Made by a program: the position numbers and the translations under genes
Assembly (NCBI RefSeq): GCF_022605725.1
Contig: NC_065563.1
Span: 10,876,518 to 10,940,517 of the forward strand
Length of the DNA: 64,000 bases
Direction of reading: 5' to 3'
From: Anthonomus grandis grandis
Lineage: Eukaryota > Arthropoda > Insecta > Coleoptera > Curculionidae
In this document: positions 1-12,514 of the stretch, in pieces
Layout of the letters: every line of letters begins with the position of its first letter
How positions within the stretch are numbered: position 1 is the first letter of the stretch
Notes under the pieces: model-generated
The model's database searches: none
Seen by the model: the letters and a program-made list of their open reading frames with translations, nothing else
Told to the model about the DNA's origin: nothing

Positions 1-3000
1 CAAAAAGTTTTAAACTATTGGTCACAAAAACTTGATCTAAGAAATTACCATGAAATAAAAATTGCTCTAGTGAAGCCAATTTTTCAGCTAGAAACAATTT
101 TTTTACACAGAATTCATCTATAGAGTGCCCTATATACTATCCTGAAAAAATTTTGAGAGTATCTTAAATAGCTTGGAAGTTATATGGGAAAACGTCCACG
201 AATAATGAAAAAATGTAAAACTTCAATTTAGCGAGTCCTAGGTCTTGGTGGGTAAAACTCGCTATAGCTCCGAACGTATTGGAGCTACAAAAATGGTTCA
301 TATATGAAAATATTCATTGGAAAACACCCTTTCTTGCAGTAGTAACCCCTTGTAAGTATCTCAAAAAGTTTTAAACTAATGCTCACAAAAACTTGATCGA
401 AGAAATTACCATGAAATAAAAATTGCTCTAGTAAAGCCAATTTTTCAGCTAGAAACTATTTTTTTACACAGAATTCATTTATAGAGTGCCCTATATACTA
501 TCCTAAAAGAATTACGGGAATATCTTAAATAGCTTGGAAGTTATATGGGAAAACGTCCAGGAATAATGAAAAAATGTAAAACTTCAATTTAGCGAGCCCT
601 AGGTCTTGGTGGGTAAAACTCGCTATAGCTCAGTAAGTATTCGAGCTACAAAAATGGTTCATATATGAAAATATTAATTGGAAAACACCTTTTCTAGTAG
701 TAGTAACCCCTTGTAAGTACCCCAAAAAGTTTTAAACTATTGGTCATAGACACTTAATGGAATAAATTACCATGAAACCAAAATTGCCTTAGTGAAACCA
801 ATTTTCCAGTTAGAAACGAATTTTTCTAATGGAATTCATCCATAGAGTGCTCTATTTATTAACCTGAAAGAATTACGAGAATATCTTAAATAGCTTGGAA
901 GTTACATGGGAAAATGTCCAGGGATAATGAAAAAATGTAAAACTTCAAATTTAGCGAGCTCTAGGTCTTGGTGGGTAAAACTCACTATAGCTCCGAAAGT
1001 ATTAGAGCTACAAAAATGGTTCATATATGAAAACATTCAATGGAAAACACCCTTTCTAGCAGTAGTAACCCCTTGTAAGTACCCCAAAAAGTTTTAAACT
1101 AATGCTCACAAAAACTTGATCGAAGAAATTACCATGAAATAAAAATTGCTCTAGTGAAGCCAATTTTTCAGCTAGAAACTATTTTTTTACACGGAATTCA
1201 TTTATAGAGTGCCCTATATACTATCCTAAAAGAATTACGAAAATATCTTAAATAGCTTGGAAGTTATATGGGAAAACGTCCAGGAATTATGAAAAAATGT
1301 TAAACTCCAAATTTGGCGAGCCCTACCTAGTTCTTGGTGGGTAAAAGTCGCTATAGCTCCGAAAGTATTAGAGCTACAAAAATGGTTCATATATGAAAAT
1401 ATTCCTTAGAAAAAACCCTTTCTTGCAGTAACAACCCCTTGTAAGTACCCCAAAAAGTTTTAAACTATTGGTCACAAAAACTTAATGGAATAAATTTCCA
1501 TGAAATCAAAATTGCTCTAGTGAAGCCAATTTTTCAGCTAGAAACATTTTTTTTTACACAGAATTGATCTACAGAGTGCCCTATATACTATCCTGAAAAA
1601 ATTTTGAGAATATCTTAAATAGTTTGGAAGTTATATGGGAAAACGTCCAGGAATAATGAAAAAATGTAAAAATTCAAATTTAGGGAGCCCTAGGTCTTGG
1701 TGGCTAAAACTCGCTATAGCTCAGTAAGTATTCGAGCTACAAAAATGGTTCATATATGAAAATATTAATTGGAAAACACCCTTTCTAGCAGTAGTAACCC
1801 CTTGTAAGTACCCCAAAAAGTTTTAAACTATTGGTCACAAAAACTTGATCTAAGAAATTACCATGAAATAAAAATTGCTCTAGTGAAGCCAATTTTTCAG
1901 CTAGAAACAATTTTTTTACACAGAATTCATCTATAGAGTGCCCTATATACTATCCTGAAAAAATTTTGAGAGTATCTTAAATAGCTTGGAAGTTATATGG
2001 GAAAACGTCCACGAATAATGAAAAAATGTAAAACTTCAATTTAGCGAGTCCTAGGTCTTGGTGGGTAAAACTCGCTATAGCTCCGAACGTATTGGAGCTA
2101 CAAAAATGGTTCATATATGAAAATATTCATTGGAAAACACCCTTTCTTGCAGTAGTAACCCCTTGTAAGTATCTCAAAAAGTTTTAAACTAATGCTCACA
2201 AAAACTTGATCGAAGAAATTACCATGAAATAAAAATTGCTCTAGTAAAGCCAATTTTTCAGCTAGAAACTATTTTTTTACACAGAATTCATTTATAGAGT
2301 GCCCTATATACTATCCTAAAAGAATTACGGGAATATCTTAAATAGCTTGGAAGTTATATGGGAAAACGTCCAGGAATAATGAAAAAATGTAAAACTTCAA
2401 TTTAGCGAGCCCTAGGTCTTGGTGGGTAAAACTCGCTATAGCTCAGTAAGTATTCGAGCTACAAAAATGGTTCATATATGAAAATATTAATTGGAAAACA
2501 CCTTTTCTAGTAGTAGTAACCCCTTGTAAGTACCCCAAAAAGTTTTAAACTATTGGTCATAGACACTTAATGGAATAAATTACCATGAAACCAAAATTGC
2601 CTTAGTGAAACCAATTTTCCAGTTAGAAACGAATTTTTCTAATGGAATTCATCCATAGAGTGCTCTATTTATTAACCTGAAAGAATTACGAGAATATCTT
2701 AAATAGCTTGGAAGTTACATGGGAAAATGTCCAGGGATAATGAAAAAATGTAAAACTTCAAATTTAGCGAGCTCTAGGTCTTGGTGGGTAAAACTCACTA
2801 TAGCTCCGAAAGTATTAGAGCTACAAAAATGGTTCATATATGAAAACATTCAATGGAAAACACCCTTTCTAGCAGTAGTAACCCCTTGTAAGTACCCCAA
2901 AAAGTTTTAAACTAATGCTCACAAAAACTTGATCGAAGAAATTACCATGAAATAAAAATTGCTCTAGTGAAGCCAATTTTTCAGCTAGAAACTATTTTTT

Positions 3001-5625
3001 TACACGGAATTCATTTATAGAGTGCCCTATATACTATCCTAAAAGAATTACGAAAATATCTTAAATAGCTTGGAAGTTATATGGGAAAACGTCCAGGAAT
3101 TATGAAAAAATGTTAAACTCCAAATTTGGCGAGCCCTACCTAGTTCTTGGTGGGTAAAAGTCGCTATAGCTCCGAAAGTATTAGGGCTACTAAAATGGTT
3201 CATATATAAAAATATTCATTGGAAAACAATATTTCTTGCAGTAACAAGCCCTTGTAATTACCTCAAAAAGTTTTAAACTATTGGTCACAAAAACTTAATG
3301 GAATGAATTGCCATAAAATCAAAACTGCTCTAGTGAAGCCAATTTTTCAGCTAGAAACAATTTTTTTACACAAAATTCATTTATAGAGTGCCCTACATAC
3401 TATCCTAAAAGAATTACGGGAATATCTTAAATAGCTTGGAAGTTATATGGGAAAACGTCCAGGAATAATGAAAAAATGTAAAACTTCAATTTAGCGAGCC
3501 CTAGGTCTTGGTGGGTAAAACTCGCTATAGCTCAGTAAGTATTCGAGCTACAAAAATGGTTCATATATGAAAATATTAATTGGAAAACACCCTTTCTAGC
3601 AGTAGTAACCCCTTGTAAGTATCTCAAAAAGTTTTAATCTAATGCTCACAAAAACTTGATCGAAGAAATTACCATGAAATAAAAATTGCTCTAGTGAAGC
3701 CAATTTTTCAGCTAGAAACTATTTTTTTACACGGAATTCATTTATAGAGTACCCTATATACTATCTTAAAAGAATTACGAGAATATCTTAAATAGTTTGG
3801 AAGTTATATGGGAAAACGTCCAGGAATAATGAAAAAATGTAAAATTTCAAATTTAGCGAGCCCTAGGTCTTGGTGGGTAAAACTCACTATAGCTCCGAAA
3901 GTATTAGAGCTACAAAAATGGTTCATATATGAAAATATTCATTGGAAAACACCCTTTCTTGCAGTAACAACCCCTTGTAAGTACCCCAAAAAGTTTTAAA
4001 CTATTGGTCACAAAAACTTAATGGAATAAATTTCCATGAAATCAAAATTGCTCTAGTGAAGCCAATTTTTCAGCTAGAAACATTTTTTTTACACAGAATT
4101 GATCTACAGAGTGCCCTATATACTATCCTGAAAAAATTTTGAGAATATCTTAAATAGCTTGGAAGTTATATGGGAAAACGTCCAGGAATAATGAAAAAAT
4201 GTAAAACTTCAATTTAGCGAGCCCTAGGTCTTGGTGGGTGAAACTTACTATAGCTCAGTAAGTATTCGAGCTACAAAAATGGTTCATATATGAAAATACT
4301 CCTTAGAAAAAACCCTTTCTTGCAGTAACAACCCCTTGTAAGTACCTCAAAAGGTTTTAAACTATTGGACATAAAAACTTAATGGAATAAATTACTATGA
4401 AACCAAAATTGCTTTAGTGAAGCCAATTTTTCAGCTAGAAACAATTTTTTTACACAGAATTCATCTATAGAGTGCCCTATATACTATCCTGAAAAAATTT
4501 TGAGAATATCTTAAAGAGCTTGGAAGTTATACGAGAAAACGTCCAGGAATAATAAAAAAATGTAAAGCTTCAAATTTAGCGGGCCCTAGGTCTTGGTGGG
4601 TAAAACTCGCTATAACTCAGAAAGTATTAGAGCTACAAAAATGGTTCATATATGAAAATATTCCTTAGAAAACACCCTTTCTTGCAGTAACAAGCCCTTG
4701 TAATTACCTCAAAAAGTTTTAAACTATTGGTCACAAAAACTTAATGAAATAAATTGCCATGAAATAAAAATTGCTCTAGTGAAGCCAATTTTTCAGCTAG
4801 AAACAATTTTTTTACACAGAATTCATCTATAGAGTGCCCTATATACTATCCTGAAAAAATTTTGAGAGTATCTTAAATAGCTTGGAAGTTATATGGGAAA
4901 ACGTCCAGGAATAATGAAAAAATGTAAAACTTCAATTTAGCGAGTCCTAGGTCTTGGTGGGTAAAACTCGCTATAGCTCCGAACGTATTGGAGCTACAAA
5001 AATGGTTCATATATGAAAATATTCATTGGAAAACACCCTTTCTTGCAGTAGTAACCCCTTGTAAGTATCTCAAAAAGTTTTAAACTAATGCTCACAAAAA
5101 CTTGATCGAAGAAATTACCATGAAATAAAAATTGCTCTAGTAAAGCCAATTTTTCAGCTAGAAACTATTTTTTTACACAGAATTCATTTATAGAGTGCCC
5201 TATATACTATCCTTAAAGAATTACGAGAATATCTTAAATAGCTTGGAAGTTATATGGGAAAACGTCCAGGAATAATGAAAAAATGTAAAACTTCAAATTT
5301 AGCGAGCCCTAGGTCCTGGTGGGTAAAACTCGCTATAGCTCCGAAAGTATTAGAGCTACAAAAATGGTTCATATATAAAAATATTCATTGGAAAACACCC
5401 TTTCTAGCAGTAGTAACCCCTTGTAAGTACCCCAAAAAGTTTTAAACTAATGCTCACAAAAACTTGATCGAAGAAATTACCATGAAATAAAAATTGCTCT
5501 AGTGAAGCCAATTTTTTAGCTAGCACCACAATGTTTATATAGAATTCATCTATCAAGAGCACTCAACAACGTCCAAAAGAAATTACACAGATATCTTAAA
5601 TAATTTCGAAGATACATGGAAAAAT
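1..5625. repeat. 363-bp tandem satellite with 5-monomer higher-order repeat
   Basis: About fifteen head-to-tail copies of a monomer of about 362-363 bp, running in from the left window edge. Landmarks in each copy are an AAAAAGTTTTAAACTA block, a TTGCTCTAGTGAAGCCAATT block, a run of T, a CTTGGAAGTTATATGGG block and GAGCTACAAAAATGGTTCAT. Equivalent points recur at 906, 2719, 3808 and 5254, whose spacings are multiples of about 362-363. Bases 1 to about 1368 are repeated almost without change at 1814 to about 3181, so five monomers (1813 bp) form a higher-order unit. The last copy (5516-5625) is strongly diverged. The 63-residue frames inside are by-products of the monomer, not genes. Confidence 0.95.
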
Positions 5626-5965
5626 GGAAAAGCCATTGTTACTACTCGTAAGGACAAAGGCGTATTAGGTTAATTTTTTCTTGATACTTTTATATATTGG
5701 AAATCATGAATCATTATGCATTATTATATTTATCTTCTAAGGTATTTTCTGATTTGATCAATAGTATTTAGTGAATTTGCCTTAAGTAGACCCATGAAGG
5801 CCAATTTCTTCTGGATACCCAAATATCTTGAAAATGGTTGACTCTACTCAAAAAATCAATAGAATCATTCTTGTAGAGCACGAATAAATCTACAACTTAC
5901 TCCTCTAAGAATGTTTTCATTTAGCCAATAGGACCTGAGATTTTAATGGTTTATCAAAAACTCAC
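5626..5965. other. Gap between satellite and gene A, no gene seen
   Basis: AT-rich sequence between the decayed last satellite copy and the 3' end of the last visible exon of gene A. It should be intron, because the exon at 5966 ends on a GTGAG donor. I searched it for a counterpart of gene C exon 6 (the W/C-rich exon) and found none. Confidence 0.5.
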
Positions 5966-8900
5966 CGAAGGACAAATCTCCATATGGCTCTCGACAAACC
6001 GACAGTTCAGCAACTTCCCGCCGCACCTCTCCATTTCGCGGCAGTACTTGCTGTCACCGTCGTAGCACCCGGTGCTGGTGCTCACCGAGTACCGGGCACA
6101 GTTTTCCGTGCAAGTCCCCTGATTATTCATGTCCACTTCGTTTTGAATGTGACCCTGCAGCAGCCTGGTGAACTCGTCGTAAGTTTTCCCTAGAAAAAAA
6201 GAGCGTGAACAGGTCAATTTGTCACAATTACTCGTCGGTAGCACCTCTGACGTAATGGGTCGCGTCACACTTCCACAAGTCCCTGGGCATCATTATCATG
6301 GCGCCTCTGAACACCGACATGGTTTGGTTTACCCTGTGCGCGAATTCCTCCCTAATTTTATTGGACTGGGCGGTGTAGTTGCCTTGAATGGTTAGTTTTA
6401 GGTTTGAAATAAATCAAAATTGTTGTAAGTATCAGTTAGTACCTTCGTCTCTGATGGCGTTGGTCATGTAAGCGAATTGCGAGAGCGCGTAGCTCTTGAG
6501 TCCATTGAGGGCGATCACGTTGTATAGATTGTAAAAAACTTGCTGCGGGGACTGAGTGTACTCGCAAGGGTTCTTGGCTAAATACTAAAAATGACATGAA
6601 TGCCAGAATAAAATACATATAGGGTGTCAATTTGAAAAGTTTCAATGCCAATATCTCTGAAAGGAAAAGAGTTAGAGAAGCGCAATTTAGTATACAGGTA
6701 GGGGGAACAAGCACCATATTTTGGCTATAGTATAGCTATCTACACCACTGGATTCTACGAAAAAATCTATAAGAATGAGTTTTTACTTTTACAAATACTA
6801 TAAAAATAACGGAGATGCGAGGGAGGTCCCAAAATGCAAAAATTTCAAAAATGCCCTGTATCTTAAAAAAAGGGCTTAGAAAATGTTGTTAACAGCATCT
6901 TTAGTTTTACGAAAAAGTAGCGCAGTGTCGCGAAAACCGCAAATGGGACACCCTGTACATGTGTACATTTTAAAAACTATATACAACAAGCCAAAACTTT
7001 ACCCCACAGAATATCTATTTACTATAATGATCATCGATCGTTAAATAATCCCTTACTAAAAACAAGACCAAAGATCGAGGCTTTTCAGAGGAAATAAAGA
7101 GAAGATTGGCAACAACTAAACTCACAAAAGTGTGCAGAGATCAACCCATTACAAAAACAATCAAAATAATGCTGTCCAATTGCTCCAAGGAGTGACTCAC
7201 CCTATAACCAAATTATGGTAGTTGTAGCTCTCCTTATCTGTATACCATTTATACCAAATTCCACTTTTCTAACTTTTTTTTTATTTTCAGAGATATTTAC
7301 ATTGAAATTTTTCAAATTGACACCCTGCATATTGAGCCAATAAGTAGGTATATACTTACATCGATAATTTTCAAAGCCATATTTTCCTCTCCGAACGTCA
7401 AGTTGTAGATCTTCAGGACGGTGTCGTATGCTCCCGTGTTCGGGTTCAATATGTCATAAACCATATCCTCGGTCTCTATGGGTACCGCTTGGGCTGACTT
7501 CTTATCGGTTTGAGAGAGTCCTTGGACCTTTTTGTGGCCCTCAAGGTACTCGAGGAACTTGGAGTAAATGTGGTCCAGGTGCTTAATGTCCGAGTAGAGG
7601 AACAGGAAGGAGTGGACGGTCTTTAAAGGTCCGGTGCCCCTTAAAATGTCACTGGGAACCTAAGAAGTTTTTTTTTTTAAACGATTTTTTTTATTGGTTA
7701 TAATACAGGGGATACAACAGTAAAAAAAAACCCAAAATGGTATCCACAAAATATTAATCTAATGAATATTTACAATTGTTTCACTTTAAGTCCCAATATA
7801 TACAGAAGCGTGTAACTAACAAGTAATTTAAGTTATTTTAAAAAAATATTCTAGTGTTCTTTTCAAAGTATTTTTAAGAGTTTGGAAACATACTAAAGAA
7901 ATCCGAATTCTTATAATATTTACTGCTGCTTTTTGCTATTTTACATAACGGAGAATTTGTCTTTTTAAAAGAAATTAAAAAAGTTTCATTAAATCTGAGG
8001 TTATTTATATGTATATATATATATATATATATGTTTTATTTATATGTATATTATGAGCTTGAGGAATATTAATATATTGTTATATTTTTTCGAAAAATTT
8101 GAGGCATTATTCTAACGTTTTATCGGCAAAACATGCTGAAAATAGACACTTTTAATTGGATTAAGATAATCAGATTTAGGCGTTATGGCTATCCAAAATA
8201 ATGGTTTTTATTTTTTTATGCGAAAACCGTGCATTGGGTGAAAAATTATCAAGAGACCAGGTATGCTCTAAAGGAAATAAAGAATTAAAAAATAATTTTT
8301 ATTTAAAAAAACCAGTGAAGCACCCGTTTCTTTTAAAAAAATATCAAGTCCGCATAAACGCCAGTGGCGAATATAAAAATTTAAATTGTGTATAGGAAAA
8401 ACACTATGGATGCTAAGCACCGATTTTCAGAAAAATATCAACAGGGGTATCAAATTTATCAAAAAAAGTAAGTTTGCTTGATTTCTCGTTCAAGGAACAC
8501 GTCCCTCAACTTTGACGCAATATTAATAAAACATCCTATATATGCGCCTATTAAAAAATTTAATTAAATTAAAATGTTTTTGAACTAAATCAATGTGATA
8601 ATCACTAAATTTCGTTTTAAAAGAAAGGAACCAAAATTTGTCTTCCAAGAATAAATGTATCGAATAGACATTTAATGGCTCGTATATGATCAACTTTAGG
8701 AAGGCAAATATTGTATATTTTATAATTAAAATTAAAAATATTAATATTTCCTCAAAAAGTACTACTCTAACATTTTTTAATATTAAGGAAAGGACTATTA
8801 TTTGTCCAGTAATCAATAACATTATGACTTATCTTATCAAATGCCTTACTGAAATCCGTGTAGACACCATCAACCTGAGTCTGTCCATGTTTTGGTCTAT

Positions 8901-11900
8901 TGGTATCAATAGACCTTCCCTTATAAAGCCCGTGCTGTTCAAAACTTATATTTTTTGACAAATTGAAAAAATATTCAAGACAAACTTTTCAAAAAGTTTC
9001 GTTACAGACAGTGTGAACAGGACAGGGTGAACTGGATAAAAGGCATGTCGACAGAATTTATTACTGGAAAATTTAAGTTAGTGAGATCATATCGATCGTA
9101 TTTTTTCGAATGTCAACCATTCGAAATTCTCAAACATTTTTGGTAGTGGCTTGATGCAGTTATATGGTATTTCGAGAGGCAGTTATATGGTGATAGACCT
9201 GCTTAGCTAATTCCTGCTTTACGCTTCTTTAAAGCTAAATTCTTAATATTTTAATTATGTCAGTTTTAGTCTTGCCTCTTTACCCTCCTGTGGTTCTGAT
9301 TTCTTCACTTTACTTATTATATTTTAAGTTATTTTAGGTTATAATGCACACACACTGTTATTTCTAATATTTTGTCTTTACACGGGTTGTACACTGAGTC
9401 GCATGGGTATCGGTTTTAAAAAAAAACTGCAAGACACTCCGATTACCAGAAAAGTGTATTTATTTATGATAAAAAGTTAATTAGTGTTCAATTTTTTTAA
9501 ATTTCCAAATTGTAATAAAACTGCTTTGAATTGATTTAATTTGAATATAGCAGAGCTAATAAATAATGCTATATTGACCGTGTTCGAGGCGTCGCACAGT
9601 GCTTCGAGTATATGGGAATACGGGACAAAAATCACTACTCTTTTTGTACTTAACCGATTTAAACCAAACCAAAACTATTATACACTGAGCTACATATGGC
9701 ATATTCTACATAATTAATTTCGCACTTAGAAATATAGAAAATAATCTATTTTCTTCATACAACACCAAACTTTTTCAATTAAGTAATCTCCAAAACGTTG
9801 GCCTGGGTTAAAAAAATGCAGTAAAGTAAAAATGATTTATTATCATCAGGTAACAAAAAAATTAACTCCAAAAATGTAAAAATATATAACGAAGAGCCAA
9901 TAAAACATAATTGTTTATATAAAGCCAAATTTTATGATTATGAGAAAAAAATAAAGTATCTATTAAATATTACAGAGTCGTAAACAAATTAACAAATATA
10001 TAGTTCTAAAACAGGGCAAGGACACGACAAAATAAACAACTCATTTTAAAATTCAATCACTTTCCGATAGATCAGAATCATCCGTGTCTAAATTCAGTTT
10101 ATTAATATTTGGAGGTAACATATCAGAATACCGTTGCAAAGAAAAAGTATCATCCTCCAGGTAATCTTTAATATTATTTATATTGGAAGTTGAAGCCTTT
10201 CTCAAGGAAGATAGGATTTCCCTTGAATGATTTAGACGCGCATTTCTAACCTCTTTGTGCCGTGCTTCAAGAGCATCCTCAGCTAAAAATATCCCTTAAA
10301 ACTTTCAAATTTTCAATAATTTCGCCTCCATGCACTAAGGGCTTATGCACACTTCATGGCATGCAGTACCAAGGGTATAGGTCGATGTAGAGTTTCCTGG
10401 TATCCTTCAAAAACTGTACAAATTTCGTTATTTTAATTTTTTCTTCTATGGACACAATTCTTAAAATTTGTGAAAATTTAAAAATTAATGTTTTATCAAT
10501 TCCAGTGATTGAAGAACTTAAATCTGGATTTTGAAAAAATCGCCTAGCTGTATTCCCGTCATTGGTGGATTTGTAACCTGGTTTGGGTTTGTCTACAATT
10601 AGGCCCATTTTGAGTTTTAATTCTTTCTGGATATTTTGTTTTCCATTTTCGAGGAGACCTAACTTGCCAACATTTAAATGGTAACCTATAGGCGATATGT
10701 AACAAACACTCAAAACTACGAATTCATGAATGAAGGGATGACAACCCAAAGTTAAGATTCTCAATTTTTATAACTTTTTCGAAAACTTTATCTGTGTTCA
10801 TCTCTTTTGGAGATACACCACAGATAAAACATTTCTGAGTTAAATTGATTTCAGATAGGGTATTAATGCAGCTACTATCTATAACATGGTAAAATAAAAT
10901 TGAAACTGCACTTCCATATCCACACCATTAACTATAATATGGTAACTTTCTAAATTGTCAATTTGGGTCTTAAGATTGGCCCTTTCGCTTTTGACTAAAT
11001 CGGAATTTTCTTTGGAAAATAAAAATTTTACGGGTTTGCAATAAAACGTAGACGAAGTTCGAGAGTTTTCCCAGAAAAATATCGCCTTCTTCATTTACCA
11101 GTTTAAGAGGTGACATAGCAACTAAAAACAAATATGCGTCAGTCATAGTATCAGAACTACTAAATTTTTGTTTGTAGATGCTATGCCCCGAACTCCCATC
11201 AAAACCATACTTACAAACAAGAATTCTAAAATTTTTGAAATGCTCTTAGGGGTATATTGCAACAGAAGTTGTAATTTAATTTCTGCTCTTTGTTCTGATT
11301 TCGAAAACACAAAACTTTATAAAAAGATGGCAAACAATCATCATATTATAAATTATTAATGACTGACCTCAGCAAATTGTATTTTCTTTGAGAAAGATCC
11401 AAATCTAAAAAAGACTTTTTTTTGCTGCAACGATATTTGTATTTTGTTTAGCGGACTTCTGTGCGGCGAAAGTTTGTTCCACCGATGTATAATTGGAAAC
11501 CATATCGGCAATTCGTTTTTTTTTTTTTCGTTTTTTGGCTACTGTCCGTAAAATCTTTTGCACGTTTAGTTTTCGAGGAAGGTCCGGTCTCATTAATTAT
11601 CCCAGTATTAATATTAAAACACATTTTAGATGTTAGTTTTATCTCTAAAACTTTTTTGCCAATTCCGACAGCTTTCAAATTTTTTTTTTTTGACTTTGTT
11701 GGTCACTTGTTGATATATTCATCAATTGATGGTCCTAAAAAAACCGCAAAAACTGTATTTGCCATTTAAAAGAGTGTATAAAGTGTTTGTTTGGGGGGGA
11801 GGGGGAGGGGGTGTTTTGAGATAAATTAGAAAAATTTGCAGTATGCTCAAAAATATTAAAAGTTATACATACCTGGCTTGGAATTATCTATAAGGATTGA

Positions 11901-12395
11901 AAGATAATATAAAATTTTAAACACGATTAAATACCGCACACTTTTCAAACGGTATGATCTCAAACATCAGGTACAAAAAAGAAAAAAATTAGTCGGTCAA
12001 CTTTACGAGAATATTACTGATAAACGAAAGGCAAAAAAAGACAAAATATTAACATATTTATGTACAGGGTGTAGTACTTTATAATAAATGATACAATGTC
12101 TTTTCAAATTTTGGGTTTGAGTTTTTGAACTTTGCTCGAAACACTTAGCATGGGGTGGTGTTGCACTTACTTGCTTTATCTCCTCACTAAATTTCAAGAA
12201 TTTCTCTCTCACTTTATCTTCGGCCGAGGTCTCTGACATGAATGGCGACTGATTTAACACGAAATTCCACAGTTGCTCCTCGATCGTCATAAAGTCCGTT
12301 CGCAGTTTGTCCACCAGCAGGTGTTTTTCGGTGATGTTCTCCGATCGTACCGTTACGATGAGGAAAATAGCCACAAGGGCGGTTATCGGTGTCAT
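5966..12395 (-). CDS. Gene A: secreted cysteine-rich protein of the same family as gene C, 3' end missing
   Basis: Five exons read on the minus strand with consistent phase: 12395-12171 (75 codons, phase 0), 7659-7360 (100 codons, phase 0), 6584-6443, 6382-6245 and 6189-5966 (ends phase 0 at a GTGAG donor), about 343 residues. Residues 1-18 form a hydrophobic signal peptide. Exon 1 carries the LLVDKLRTDFM..EEQLWNFV helix found in gene C. Exon 3 contains SPQQVFYNLYNVIALN, very close to C exon 3. Exon 4 is exactly as long as C exon 4 (138 bp). Exon 5 has seven cysteines spaced C-x3-C-x10-C-x7-C-x5-C-x6-C-x9-C, matching C apart from one loop. Counterparts of C exons 6-10 are absent; they lie beyond the satellite to the left or are lost. 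Probably an extracellular disulfide-bonded protein; its function is unknown to me. I believe the family is called DUF4803, but that is from memory. Confidence 0.8.
6621..7333. mobile_element. Fold-back (inverted-repeat) element filling gene A intron 2
   Basis: Two arms of about 80 bp are inverted copies. The left arm (6621 to about 6700) begins AGGGTGTCAATTTGAAAAG and holds AATATCTCTGAAA. The right arm (about 7247-7330), read in reverse, begins CAGGGTGTCAATTTGAAAAA and holds AATATCTCTGAAA. The arms enclose about 550 bp with no coding frame. The element takes up nearly all of the 775-bp intron between the exons at 7360 and 6584; without it only about 60 bp of intron would remain. It looks like a MITE or fold-back transposon. 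I did not find an exact target duplication. Confidence 0.65.
7660..8766. other. Gene A intron 1, left part; AT-rich with a TA microsatellite
   Basis: Intronic sequence of gene A. A (TA)n microsatellite lies at about 8010-8032. A 64-codon plus frame at 8201-8395 resembles nothing I know and has no splice or repeat support. Nothing else is recognisable. Confidence 0.5.
8780..8961 (-). pseudogene. Non-LTR retrotransposon reverse transcriptase fragment
   Basis: Read on the minus strand, this gives FEQHGLYKGRSIDTN followed after a short gap by VYTDFSKAFDKISH. These are the two adjacent reverse-transcriptase blocks typical of Jockey/CR1-like LINEs (Q.GF..GRS and the D-F-S-K-A-F-D block). The frame is open for about 60 codons and then unrecognisable, so this is a short 5'- and 3'-truncated relic inside gene A intron 1. 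Confidence 0.75.
8962..10052. other. Gene A intron 1, middle part, nothing recognisable
   Basis: About 1.1 kb of AT-rich sequence with scattered homopolymers, no long frame, no clear inverted repeat and no exon-like block. Probably decayed transposon sequence. Confidence 0.4.
10053..11094 (-). pseudogene. Relic of a transposon-associated protein (TQKCFICG / NDGNTARRFF type)
   Basis: Minus-strand frames join in order. 11094-10879 starts MKKAIFFWENSRTSST. Next comes a stretch with LTQKCFICGVSPKEMN and GLSSLH, then 10764-10354 with SPIGYHLNVGKLG, STNDGNTARRFFQNPDLSS and LYPWYCMP. After an in-frame stop the frame continues through SVHKPLVHGGEI and EARHKEVRNARL to a serine/aspartate-rich end with a stop at 10053. 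I recognise this block order from many uncharacterised insect and cnidarian proteins that occur in high copy number, which suggests a transposon gene; I cannot name the superfamily. At least one frameshift and one internal stop make it dead here. It sits in gene A intron 1 on the same strand. Confidence 0.55.
11095..12170. other. Gene A intron 1, right part, with a long G run
   Basis: AT-rich intron with poly-T stretches. The one unusual element is a G-rich block at 11793-11813 on the plus strand (runs of 7, 5 and 5 G separated by single A). Open frames at 11405-11769 run across poly-T/poly-A tracts on both strands and are not credible genes. Confidence 0.5.
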
Positions 12396-12514
12396 TTTGT
12401 AACAGAACGACTGACTGAATTATTTATTCACTATAAAGTTGTTCTTTCTTCTAATATGGTCGATAAGCGAGCGATGATGGGGGCAACAGTGATAAACTCT
12501 CGATTTATTTATAT

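Noticed and set aside
906..5445. Repeated 63-residue open frames (MGK.PGIMKKCK type)
   Set aside because: They recur once per satellite monomer only where the monomer happens to lack a stop, have no codon-level conservation advantage, and sit in a tandem array.
8201..8395. 64-codon plus frame in gene A intron 1
   Set aside because: K/N/L-rich AT-driven frame, no splice sites, no recognisable domain.
11405..11769. Overlapping frames on both strands around poly-T runs
   Set aside because: Composition is dictated by homopolymers; no domain and no continuity with the relic at 10053-11094.
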